A stretch of 64,000 bases of DNA from Xenia sp. Carnegie-2017 (taxonomy: Eukaryota > Cnidaria > Anthozoa > Malacalcyonacea > Xeniidae): contig NW_025813526.1 in assembly GCF_021976095.1 (NCBI RefSeq), positions 14,003,233 through 14,067,232 on the forward strand. The letters run 5' to 3'. A model generated the notes under the pieces. It saw nothing but the letters and a program-made list of their open reading frames with translations, did not search any database and was not told where the DNA came from. Position numbers and translations under genes: made by a program. Below are positions 13,781 through 25,209 of this stretch, in pieces. Within the stretch, counting starts at the first letter, position 1. Every line of letters starts with the position of its first letter.

Positions 13781-15714
13781 AAACCTGTCTGAATGGAATA
13801 GCGTCATAGTGAACATATAGCAACACTTAAGACTTTTTTAAAAGCGCATGCTTTGTTACTACCGTTTAAGTCTCACATCTTTGACGGTTGCGTCGTCCCC
13901 ACTATTCTGAACAACCTGGTGACCCTACTGGGGCTATGCGTCTATAAAATTTACGAGGATTTTTAATCAGGATGCACCTTAATGCCAATGCTAAAAGTAA
14001 CCTCATTTCTACCGCCTCATAACATTAAAGCAAAAATACTTTTTATCAATACAAATTTTATCCAAAAAATTCTCACATATATTAACTTTTATAAACGACT
14101 AATAGTTCTAATCATTGATACAATTAGTCTTTTTGTAATTATTCGCGTAAAAAATAAGCACGATCTATTACGACTTAAATTGTTTTAGTCAGCAAAGTGC
14201 CAAAAATTTGTTTTTAAAGATAGAAGATAGATAATCATAGAATTAGCTTTTAGCATTCACCTTGGATGGCAAAGTTACTTGAAACAACTCTTTACATTAT
14301 TCACTGATTAATATTGTTTATCTCTGCAAATGTTGTTGTAATTTTAGACAAAGCTATACTATTATGATACGCGTCGTTTCATTACATTACAAATCATTAT
14401 CGAAAATCACCCTACTGTGGGAACACATCTCAATCAACAATGTCACTTAGATAATACTTGGTGCAGCTATAACTCCAGTTGACTTATAGTACGATGCGTA
14501 ATATATGTAGAAACGCAAGTTTTAACGATTTACAGTGACTTACAATAAACGTTATTCATAGTTCTTCCAAGTTTACATTTCTCACCAATGCTGTATTTCT
14601 CGGGTCGTATGAGATAAATTATGCTCACCTGCAAGCCAATCACAGTGGAGAAATATCTCGAAATATATCGTTAGGTGTTGTAAAACCAAGTTGATCAAGA
14701 AGTGTAGCGAGTTGATTTGGCTACAGTGTGTTTGCATTCGCTTCATTTCTGATTTTTGGCAATATTGTCTTATCACATAAAAAGGAAGGAAGCAATGTTA
14801 GTAGTTTAAAGCTACCGCGGTCAACATCGATGCTATACTCGTTAAAATACATGAATTCCAATAAGCTACAGTAGAATTTTTGAAAACCCGATAACTTCAA
14901 GCTTTTGTAACAAATCTACTGTTTTGAAAAAGCTTGTAATCATTTGTATGATGAATTTCTGATGGCAATAAAAAGTAAAAAACGAAGTGAATATTTACTT
15001 CAAAACATTACTCAATTATTTCAGAATGATTTAAATTATTCATAAACATTATGGTAATCACAAAAGCTTGGAGTTCTATTGACCTTGACTGGCATCGTAA
15101 ATAGAATAATTCTCACTAAAAGAAATTTCGTATTTGTTGTTTAACTGCAATGTCGTTTCTTTTAGCTACATTTACTTTAATATTTATTGATTTTAAAATT
15201 CATTGATCATATTGCAAATCTTTATACAAAAAGACATCATTAAGCAATTAAAAGGTTAAGTGCAAAAGAGTGAACATACATAAGAAAGATACCACGTATT
15301 TCACAGTTTTATCACTATATGACCCCATTAAATGCTATATTTAATATTGTTACAAACATTTTTGTACCGTTAAATAATATTTCATCGTGTGCTATATACG
15401 CATAATATTCTACAACGATTATTCAAATATGATCCAGATTTGTTTCCAGAAATATAAGATAAAAATTAGATACCTATATATCTATATTTGTCAGCGTGTA
15501 TCGCCTTTTGCATCTGCAAATATTGAAAACACTATTGTACTTGTTAAACTAGTTAAATTACACACTTGTAAGACTAATGCGCGGTATGACTCGATTGGCA
15601 GTAGACCACTGTATTCCCAGAAGGACTTACTGCAGGCAGTTTCCTGCACGTCTAATCCTTGATTTTATCATAATTACCCATTTAAATACGTAGAGCTAAA
15701 GTTATATCTTTGTG
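13781..15714 (+). repeat. Tandem macro-repeat, unit 3 (1934 bp, short form)
   Basis: This unit is 351 bp shorter than unit 2 because it has one internal sub-repeat (about 14135) instead of two. The deletion is clean, which suggests unequal exchange between the two neighbouring sub-repeats. The remainder matches units 2 and 4 almost base for base. Confidence 0.9.
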
Positions 15715-17361
15715 AAACCTGTCTGAATGGAATAGCGTCATAGTGAACATATAGCAACACTTAAGACTTTTTTAAAAGCGCATGCTTTGTTACTACCGTT
15801 TAAGTCTCACATCTTTGACGGTTGCGTCGTCCCCACTATTCTGAACAACCTGGTGACCCTACTGGGGCTATGCGTCTATAAAATTTACGAGGATTTTTAA
15901 TCAGGATGCACCTTAATGCCAATGCTAAAAGTAACCTCATTTCTACCGCCTCATAACATTAAAGCAAAAATACTTTTTATCAATACAAATTTTATCCAAA
16001 AAATTCTCACATATATTAACTTTTATAAACGACTAATAGTTCTAATCATTGATACAATTAGTCTTTTTGTAATTATTCGTGTAAAAAATAAGCACGATCT
16101 ATTACGACTTAAATTGTTTAAGTCAGCAAAGTGGCAAAAATTTGTTTTTAAAGATAGAAGATAGATAATCGTAGAATTAGCTTTTAGCATTCACCTTGGA
16201 TGGCAAAGTTATTTGAAACAACTCTTTACTTTATTCACTGATTAATATTGTTAATCTCTGCAGATGTTGTTGTAAGTTTAGAGAAAGCTATACTATTATT
16301 ATACGCGTCGTTTCATTACGTTATAAAACAATATCGAAAAACACCCTACTGTGACAACACTGCAGACTGACTCCTGTACGTCTAATCCTTGATTATATCA
16401 TAATTACACTTTTAAATACACGTAATTATTCGTGTAAAAATGAGGACGATTTATTACGACTTATATAATTTAGTCAGCAAGTGCCAAAAGTTTGTTTTTA
16501 AAGATAGAAAATAGATAATCATAGAATTAGCTTTTAGCATTCACCTTGGATGGCAAAGTTATTTGAAACAACTCTTTTCTTTATTCGCTGATTTTTATTG
16601 ATTATCTCTAGCAGATGTTGTTGTAATTTTAGAGATATCTATTCTATTATGATACGCATCGTTTTAATACACTATAAATCAATATCGAAAAACACTTATT
16701 GTGGCAACACATCTCAATCAACAATGCCTCTTAGATAATACTTTGTGCTGCTATAATTCCAGTTGACTTATAGTACGATGTGTAATATATTTAGAAACGC
16801 AAGTTTTAACGATTTACAATGACTTACAATAAACGTTATTCATAGTTCTTTCCAAATTAAATTTCTCACCAATGCTGTATTTTTTGTGTCGTATGAGATA
16901 GATTATGCTCACCTCAAGCCAATCACAGTGGAGAAATATGTCGAAATATATCGTTAGGTGTTGTAAAACCAAGTTGATCAATAATTGTAGCGAGTTGGTT
17001 TGGCTACAGTGTGTTTGCATTTGCTTCATTTCTGATTTTTGGCAATATTTTCTTATCTTATAAAAAGGATGCAACCAATATTAGTACTTTGAAGCTACCG
17101 CGGTCAATATCGACGCTATACTCGTTAAAAGACATGAATTCCAATGAACTACAGTAGAATTTTTGAAAACCCGATAACTTCAAGCTTTTGTAACAAATCT
17201 ACTGTTTTGAGAAGGCTTGTAATCATTTTTATGATGAATTTATGATGGCAATGAAAAGTAAAAAACGAAGTGAATATTTACTGAAAAACATTACTCAATT
17301 ATTTCAGAATGATTTTATTATTCATAAACATGGTAATCACAAAAGCTTGGAGTTCTATTAA
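15715..17361 (+). repeat. Tandem macro-repeat, unit 4 (left part, interrupted)
   Basis: Long-form unit with two sub-repeats (about 16070 and 16420). It stops at the TTAA at 17358-17361, where the large element begins. The missing rest of the unit is found at 33906-34051. Confidence 0.9.
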
Positions 17362-17600
17362 AGGCGAACTCCACCCTCACATAATGTTGGTCTTAAAATT
17401 TTGTCTGTCCCGTAAAAATAAATATGCGGCAATTTTTTTGTTTGTTTGATTCAATATTTTCACAAAAAATGAGTTGAAATGCTGCAACTAGGGCATCCGG
17501 TGCGTGGGAGCAGAAATATGTCAGTCGCTTGTATTTGACGTCATATCGTCAATTGCTGCTCAAAGCTCTATGTAAAGTCATTGCACAGTCATAACAAACT
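17362..17600 (+). repeat. Left long terminal inverted repeat
   Basis: The outer 45 bases match the inverted right end with few changes. Patchy similarity continues to about 17600, including GCGTGGGNGCAGAAA and TTGACGTCATATCGTCAA. Sequence from here to the first KDZ exon at about 18470 shows no gene. Confidence 0.8.
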
Positions 17601-19218
17601 TGCTTTTCCTAAAAACAAAATGTTTCTTTTTGAAACGTCAGAATTTTTTATTCATAGTTATATACACAAGCAACTTTTACAGTATACATGCAAGTATTGA
17701 GCTGGTTATTTGTATTCTGTTTTAATAGAACGGCTTCACATCCATAAAGGCCATTATTGCACAGTTTCCGCACTACATATAGAATATAAATATCGATTAA
17801 TATTATTTCTTAGAAAATATGAAGGTTTATTTGTGTGGAAACTGTGCTGTAATGCCGTTTGCTTCGTTTGCTTGTCCTCCGAATTCAACCTTAACAACAG
17901 TTTTTACTGATGTGAAACCAGTCTATTGCCATGAACAACATTGAATAATAATAAAACATGGTTGTGTAATTTAGATTCATTAAGGTTAGAAAATAATCCT
18001 ACATAAAACCATTGTAAAATTAGCCTTTCGTGCATAGAGTTTAGGTGTAGTTTCCTTGACGTAAAGTATGAACTTTTAGTTTCCTAGTTATTTGTACATA
18101 ATTTCCCTCTTTTAAGTCACATTTGGGTTAAAAATTGCCAGTGCTATGAAAAACAAGCACCCTCATATTGATCACCAATATAATCATTATAATGTGTGGA
18201 ATTTGTCTAAATCTGTCACAAAAAAAACTAACAAAGTAGGCTAAAATTAAGGGAAATGATGACTTGACCCATTGGATTCACCCGTTTCGCTCATTCTAAA
18301 TGGGTATGACTCAGAGCTCTAAACTTTAGAATGCGGAAGATAGCCAATTCATATTGCTTTCTGTGCTATCTAAAGGCTATGTTTGTCTCTCCTGACCTCA
18401 ATATCTCCGGACACTGTTAGTGTGAGGACACTGCTAGTAGGAGCGGGAAACGCAGGTAAAACCATACTCTTTGACTGTGAAGACATACTCTGCGGCTGGG
18501 AAACTTAGTAGGAAAAATATTTCTCTCTCTCCTAATGTTGTTCTTCCAGTTCGTACGATCGATACATTTGAAGGCTTTCAAGAAAACCTTAACGAAGGTA
18601 CAAATAATTTACGTGGAACTGGATCTCGATATGAAAGGAGGAGAGTGAATGAATGCGAATCCTGAAAGTGTTTGCAAGATAATTTAGTAAAGTCGTACAT
18701 CGAAAATGGTGCCATGTTACCAGGACAACTCTACGTAAAATGTGTAGAAGATGGGATACCAGCAAAGAAAGCAGAATTAGATGTCGTGATTGCGGTCACG
18801 GACAGTTCTACTGTTGAGTGTGCGGAATCCCTTCATCGAACGAGGAATGTTTTCCATTTGGTTGAAGTATGGAAGCTAAGTTTAATTCTTTCTGGCGTCA
18901 CAGATGAATCCCTTTAAAATTTGTCTGCCAGCAAAACATAAACAAGTTAAGTCGTCTATTAGAAGGCAATTCTAGGTGATTATTTCCAAAAGTCAATTTT
19001 TCAGATGAAATATTTTTGCTTTTTACATTTGGAATTTGGCTTGTTAAGCTCTAGTATTCATCAAATGCTGGCAATTTTTTACAACCATGTCTTAACTCTA
19101 AAGTAACTTAATCTGTAGTATTTTGTTAAAACTATCAATCATTTTCAAGAATGATATGCTACTATATGCTGTGCATGGTGCCTTATGTAATGTATACATG
19201 TTCTGATGCTTAAATAAC

Positions 19219-19801
19219 CAGGGGTTGATTGATTGAATTAAATTGGTCTGCCCAATCAATTAATTGAAAGTGGGAGTTTTGCACAATCAATTAATTTTAA
19301 TTGATGCTTTGTCCAATCAATTAATTGGTTACAAATAATTGCAATTAATTGAAACTCGATTAATTTTTTACAACCCAATTTTTGATTAATTTTAGAACGC
19401 ACACTAATGCTAATATCGTATAGAAATAGGTAGGTCTATTGTACAGGCAATAGCAATAGGTATAGCAACAGTAAATATATTTAACTTTTTTCTCTATGTC
19501 ATAGGCCACACATTTAGGTTCTATAAGTTTTAGGATTCCCATTAAGAATGAAAAAGCGAAGAAGAAAATATAAAATGTAATGTCAACATGGCATAATTCG
19601 AGTTTTTCGAAAGTGTAGGCCTACAAAAAAAAAAAATAGAAATCTAACAAGAATACAAATACAATCAATTAATGCCAATCAATTAATTTTAATTGGAGGT
19701 GCGCCCAATCAATTAGTTTTAATTGATGCTTTTTCCAATCAATTAATTGGTTACAAATAATTGCAATTAATTGAAACTCAATTAATTTTTGTCAACCCTT
19801 G
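19219..19801. mobile_element. hAT-type MITE with 8-bp target duplication
   Basis: 583 bp in the first large KDZ intron. Ends are CAGGGGTTGA and, inverted, CAAGGGTTGA. The flanks are the perfect 8-bp duplication TAAATAAC (19211-19218 and 19802-19809). CA-G termini with an 8-bp duplication are typical of hAT elements. The interior has two blocks of about 150 bp that repeat CAATCAATTAATT and related motifs as direct copies (about 19245-19378 and 19665-19797). These AATTAATT-rich blocks could be subterminal transposase-binding sites. No ORF. Confidence 0.85.
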
Positions 19802-20715
19802 TAAATAACTACTCTTTAGACTGATTGTGAAATGTTTGTTCTGTTACTTTGTTGGTATATTACGTGACAGTCAGCATGGTAACTGCTCTTCAACAGAATC
19901 CTATACTATAATATGTGTGGATGGAAAAGGTACAGTATGGCAACAATGACAGTATTTTGACTTTGACTATATGTAAATGTGTATATGTTAGTCATACTGT
20001 TAAGTATTAGCTTCATTTAGGCCAATAATTTCTATGTTAATTATTTGCATATCAATTAATCCAATTTTTAATCTCATACAAAATTTAGGTCGGCAGCATT
20101 TAAAAATTGTTGATTTCTGTCTGTGTATTAAGGATGCTGAAAAACTAATTAAACTCCAGCTGTGGCCAGGCTCATCTTCTAAACCCAGAATTGCATTTCA
20201 CTTTGACTTCATGGATTTTGCTGAAAAATTCTTGCTTGAGAGCCATGTATCCTTGCACAAATTTTGCAGCACTGTTGAAGTTGAATATCTTGAAATGCTA
20301 CCTAGACTGGTATGTATTTATCATAAACCTGTATTGTGTACCCATGTGATAGTCTACCCATCAAATAGTGGAAATAAATGGGTTGTACTTTGCAAAAAAT
20401 TTTATTGAATCACTGTTATTTGCAAACAACATAAATAATGCGTATTTGCCTCAAATAAGATAAGAGCACATTCATAATGTACGTGAAGTTTCCTTTGCTG
20501 TTATGACATTGTGTATTCAACCTTATTTCATTTTTGAAGCAAATGCACTAGTTTACTAGGTGTTCATTTTGTTCTTGTTAAGGTGAAAGACATATATAAT
20601 GTGTTAAACAATGGATCATTCGATGAATACAGGTACGTTATATGTTATAGAACAAAAGTCTATTTACAGTTATTGTAAACCTAATAGTTGGATTATACAT
20701 GTATGTGTAGAGTAG

Positions 20716-20901
20716 TACAGTCTAACCTGTTTTAAGTTCACACCATTGGACAACAGACTTGTGTCAGCTTAATGAAAGTGTCAGCTTGATTGAGGTTTCA
20801 TCATTATACTTTCATTATTATGAGCTATATGAGATTAAGTTTTGGATTTTACACAGTATCTGCTTAGTACAGGGTCATTTGATACAAGAGGTTTGACTGT
20901 A
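20716..20901. mobile_element. Tc1/mariner-type MITE
   Basis: 186 bp in a KDZ intron. Ends are TACAGTCTAACCTGTTT and, inverted, TACAGTCAAACCTCTTG, so the element begins and ends at a TA dinucleotide. This is the usual look of short mariner-derived elements. No ORF. Confidence 0.75.
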
Positions 20902-23746
20902 TATAATATCATTTAAGAATTTGATTTTTTTGTCAGATATTTCAAACACCAAGTCAGATTATTATTAAAGTTTATACAGAAAGACATGATTGATTATAGA
21001 AATTGCCGTCTTTGCCCACAAGTCTTTATTTGATTTCTTTTTTTTCTACTATTTGCTTTGTGAACTATTTTAAATTATATATTTTTTGTCACATATATTA
21101 TCAGAACATTTAAAGTTGTTGTCAAATATGAAGTGTTACATGCTTACCATAAAATTCATTTCATTTAATTAAAGAGCTTTGTTTGCTTTAGACTGGTGAG
21201 TTAGGTGTGGCCATTCATTCCATGGATGCTTGCTTTGGTCTAAGTTGCAAAAAGTTGGCAGGGAATAGTTTTGCCGTCCCAAACCATGGCTCCCTTAAGT
21301 TTGCTGATCAAGATGAGGTAGTTGATTTTGTCGATCAATATAGCAAGTCTAATAACAAAGTAGGAGAACTAATTATTGCATCATGAAGGACTTTGAAGCC
21401 TATTCAAAAGTAATCTGTGAAGGGGGAGGGGGAGTGAATACTTTGAAAACAAACTTTATATCTAGTCCAATGAAAAGCAATGGCAAAGCCAGCACTTTTA
21501 CTTTTACATTGCAAATATTTTTGTATTCAATCAAACAATTTTGGAAAAACAATGAATGGATTTGATTTTCTAAAGAAATTATTAACAATTTTGCTGAAAA
21601 ATTTGCATTGTAAGAGTAAAAGATTGGGCAGGCTTTGCCCCTGAGAAAAGTGGGTCTATGCTTCATGAAGGTCCATGGGCCCTCATACATAAGAAAGTAG
21701 CTACGTTACGTGGATTTAAAATCAAAATTACAAACAGCAAATTTTTTTCTTTTCCTTTAATTTATCATGTTTATGCATGGTCTATGACTTGATTGTGTAA
21801 ACTGTCATGTTTATTTTTACAGTAATAAAACAATTGTTATATATGCGCTAATCTATAATGTGCTCCACCTTATTTTAGAGTTGTCAGATATTTAAGGCTG
21901 GACAAGTTACAGAAGCACTTCACTCCAAAGGAAAAAATCAACTGTTTGATGAAAAAGGAGTGTTTGGTAGTTGTTGCAGTCGGCATTCACACCCTGGACG
22001 ATTTTTCAGCACTAAATATTGGGGAAGGTTAATGTCTTAGCATTGGTTTGCACGTAATTATTAATGTTGTTGATCTTTGATGAGGTAGTATGGAGAACAA
22101 ATCGTCAGGTGCTGACCAAAGTCCTGGTGTTGATTTAAAAATAATTTATGATATTGGATGTGTATTATCATCATATTTAAAGGTATTTTAATGTCGGCAT
22201 GTATGATGCGGGAAAAGTTCATTCACCAACTAAACTTTGAATAAAGTGGTACAGTTCTAGGCAAACAAGAGGCATGACATTTTTAAAAAGTGTCAATTTC
22301 GGTGCCGATATTTCATTGTTATGGACACAAGGCTTCATGCCAGGTAATAAATAAAGCTTTGTACCTGGTAATGACAGTGATGGATTAAGAAGCGGGATAG
22401 CGGAGGAATGTGGTCTCATCAAGCCTTGATTGGTGGAGATGGATGAGGAGTGGAGATGGCAGTTTCCCTAAGAAATTTATGTATATCAAACCATCAAGCG
22501 ATCGTAATTGGGATTTATGGAGCACTATTTAAAAAATCTCCAATCATTGTATATAAGTAACAACATTTAACGAAAAATGTCTTCCATGTTACGGCAACAA
22601 GCAGCCACTAGAATCTTAATCAAACTAGAGCACCTCCTCCCTCCAGAAAAGTACATCCCTGGGTAATGATGTAGCGATTGAAGAAAGACAATCTTTTCTG
22701 CTTTGGTTTCTTCCTTGATAAAAAGCCCCAGTAAGTAAAATATTATTTTTTAACGTCTTTAAAAAAACAGTTCAAGTTCAGTCCTAGAAGGCTCGATGAT
22801 TTTGGTCTTACAGATGGTGAGGCTATTGAAAGGCTCTGGGCTTACCTTCGTGGGCTCTCAGAAATTACTAAGGAGATGTCTGCCAGTAGAAGAGTAGATC
22901 TTTTGACAGACGCGCTTCTTCACTTATCTTGAAGAAATTTTAGCAATGCAGGTGCTTGAATATTGTCATTGCTTTATGTGTAACTATGTGTTGACACAAT
23001 AAAAATGTTTTTATTTGTTTGTTGCGCCTTGATTGTTTTAATTTTCTGTATATGATTTGTTTAAGGAAAATCGTTAACGTCGAAGCTTAAAAAATGTCTA
23101 CAACTTAAAATTAAAGCGAAACAAGAAATGAAGGATTTGTTTAGCGAACTACCTGGTAAGTAGTTCTGGTAGGTTAGAAATTTCTTATGTTTTCTGTGGC
23201 CGAAAAGTATTTAAGATTTCTTTTTGCCTAACCAAACTCTCAATTCAATTTGCATCGTAGGAAATACGAATTTCTTTTGTTTGTTAGTGACGTACGATAC
23301 TGAAATTGTTTGTCAGTGGGAGGCCAGAGAGAAGGAAATTATGTCAAGAGTCTACCCAGGTATATAATGTTATTCATGGCAATAGTTTCATTCTTAACAA
23401 TTCAGTCTGTAGGATTTAAAGACGTACTTTTTAAAGGACACATGCAACATAAAATTCGGATTGTTATTTTTGTACTTTACATAAAGGTATAGCTCCAAGT
23501 AATAGTTCACCAAAGTTTGAGACTCAAAGGATAAATATTTTTGAAGATATGTAGGTTTAAAGTTGATGGTTTACTGATAACCTAATAAAAAATGCCCGAC
23601 AAGCTAACGACGGCTACCGATTGGAAAATGGTCGTTGTGACGTAATAGTTGACATGAGCTAAACGCGGTCAATTGCGTGCTTCGTTCAAAATATATTGGT
23701 AACTTCTTTGCCTGCATCAACAACACGACAATTTAGCATTGAAAAT

Positions 23747-24290
23747 ATGGTTTATTGTGCCGCATTTAATTATAAAAACGGTTCTTCTAAGAACCACCAA
23801 ACGCAGCAAAAGGTTTCTTTTTTCGTTTCCCGAAAACAAGCGCATGCGACATATTTGGATTGAAAAAATCCGACGCAAAAATTTGAAGACAACAAAGAGC
23901 TCAAAATTGTGCTCGCAACATTTCGAGAGTTCGTGCTTCGTGCAAAATTTTGAAGCGATGCAATCAATACGATGGACAGCAGGACGGCTTCGCCTTAAGA
24001 AGGATGCTGTATCCACGATTTTATAATACTCTGTGGAACCCACAAGTGTAGCATCTAAAAGGAAGCAGCCAACAAATGTTAGAACTGCATTTGAGAAGAG
24101 ACGAAGGCAAGAGGTGATTATTATAGTTATAGTTAGCAATATTCGTTTACATTTGTCAAAAACTAAGCTATATAGCATTACCAAATTGAGGACAATTTTA
24201 TAATTTTAGATTATTGACGACGTTCTTGCAGAACATGACGACTTTCTTGTAGGCGACGACCACGATGTGTCGACATCGGCTAGAAATGTT
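23747..24290 (+). pseudogene. THAP-domain exon(s) of a Kolobok-type transposase, truncated
   Basis: Starts MVYCAAFNYKNGSSKN and continues, after a one-base frame change in a T run near 23820, as FPENKRMRHIWIEKIRRKNL, then CSQHFESSCF and LKKDAVSTIL. This is the THAP pattern (C2CH zinc module, FP, W, C-x2-H, AVPT-like end). The second zinc Cys is Tyr (CAAFNY where CxxxxC is expected), so DNA binding is doubtful. A GTGATT donor near 24114 and a TTTTAG acceptor at 24209 lead to an acidic exon (IIDDVLAEHDDFLVGDDHD). An acidic, Ser-rich piece at about 24652-24775 may be a third exon. The copy sits in a KDZ intron and meets the P2X7-C-like gene tail to tail at about 24760, with the catalytic part missing. 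This is the gene order of an internally deleted Kolobok element. Confidence 0.65.
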
Positions 24291-24754
24291 TGTGCGTTTT
24301 ACCTCAAAGGAAGTTTGTCTAAGATAAAGATGTCAAAATATACGTAGACAGCGAAACACAAACATATACAGTGGTAACTTACTCAGACTAATGTCGTTTG
24401 ATCTTTTCTTTGTTATTTTAACTCATAGCAAATTCCTTAACGTACCTTAGAAGCACAATGTGAAATGCCAAGCAGCCATAACAATCCGTCCGCATAAACA
24501 CGTAAGGTTAAGAACCACTCAAACAAAAGTGCCAAATATGATAAGTAGAGGTATAGACTTTCCATTTCGGCCGTTTTGATTTTCGTGAAAAATCCAGCAA
24601 TACGATAATTTTATCTAAAGGTTGAGTTAATTTCAACAAAAAGTCATAGCACACAGACGACGTCATGTGAAATTGAATATTTTGAGGATAGCGCTGTATG
24701 GTCTGATACAGAAAGCACGTCGACGATGAGCAATAGCTACAATGAATCAGACTC

Positions 24755-25209
24755 TCACTCGTTTTCTTCACTCTCAGGCATAGGTCCAATGTCATGTGTG
24801 TACACGACCATAGCTGTTTTTACGACAGCTTCGTTTGTACACACTGTGGCAAACTCTTCCTCTTGTGTGATACAAATATGATCGCCATGTATCAGAGGAT
24901 CAGTATTGTTTACCTCTTGGCAACATATACTTTCCCGTCCTGTACTCATGACCACACAAAAGCCCCAGTCGCACCTAAAGATAAAAACATTGTTTTTATT
25001 TTGGGAAAAACTATGAAGAATCAATAAAATGCAACTAACCATTCAACATTTCCAATTCTGTGAATGTATTTATCTTCGCTTTCCGATGACGGAGAATTGT
25101 CATTACTATGACCACCTTGCACGTTGGCCAAAGGCTCAAACATGTAAGGTTGTACCTCATTGTTATTGATAACAATATCATAATCGGCATCTTCTTCAGA
25201 AGAATCCAT
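24755..25209 (-). pseudogene. P2X7-C-like zinc-domain protein, copy B (truncated)
   Basis: Exon 1 is 25209-25040: MDSSEEDADYDIVINNNEVQ, then PYMFEPLA, an acidic stretch and RIGNVEW. Exon 2 is 24974-24755 and begins CDWGFCVVMSTGRESICCQE, followed by CITQEEEFATVCTNEAVVKTA. Splice phase agrees (TG|G TGC). The C-x2-C-like and CC clusters, then C-I-T-x(7)-VC and W/A-V-x-TA, match the start of the zinc-binding domain known from the C-terminus of P2X7 receptors. The conserved YR-x(3)-W-x(6)-VR-V-x-PSC end is absent, and the reading ends at the junction with the THAP exons. No transmembrane segment is present, so this is a soluble, probably nucleic-acid- or protein-binding accessory protein and not a receptor. 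Confidence 0.65.

Noticed and set aside
18425-18470. P-loop-like reading VGAGNAGKT just before the KDZ CxC exon
   Set aside because: No other nucleotide-binding motif follows and a stop comes soon after; GCAG|GTAAAA is more likely a splice donor.
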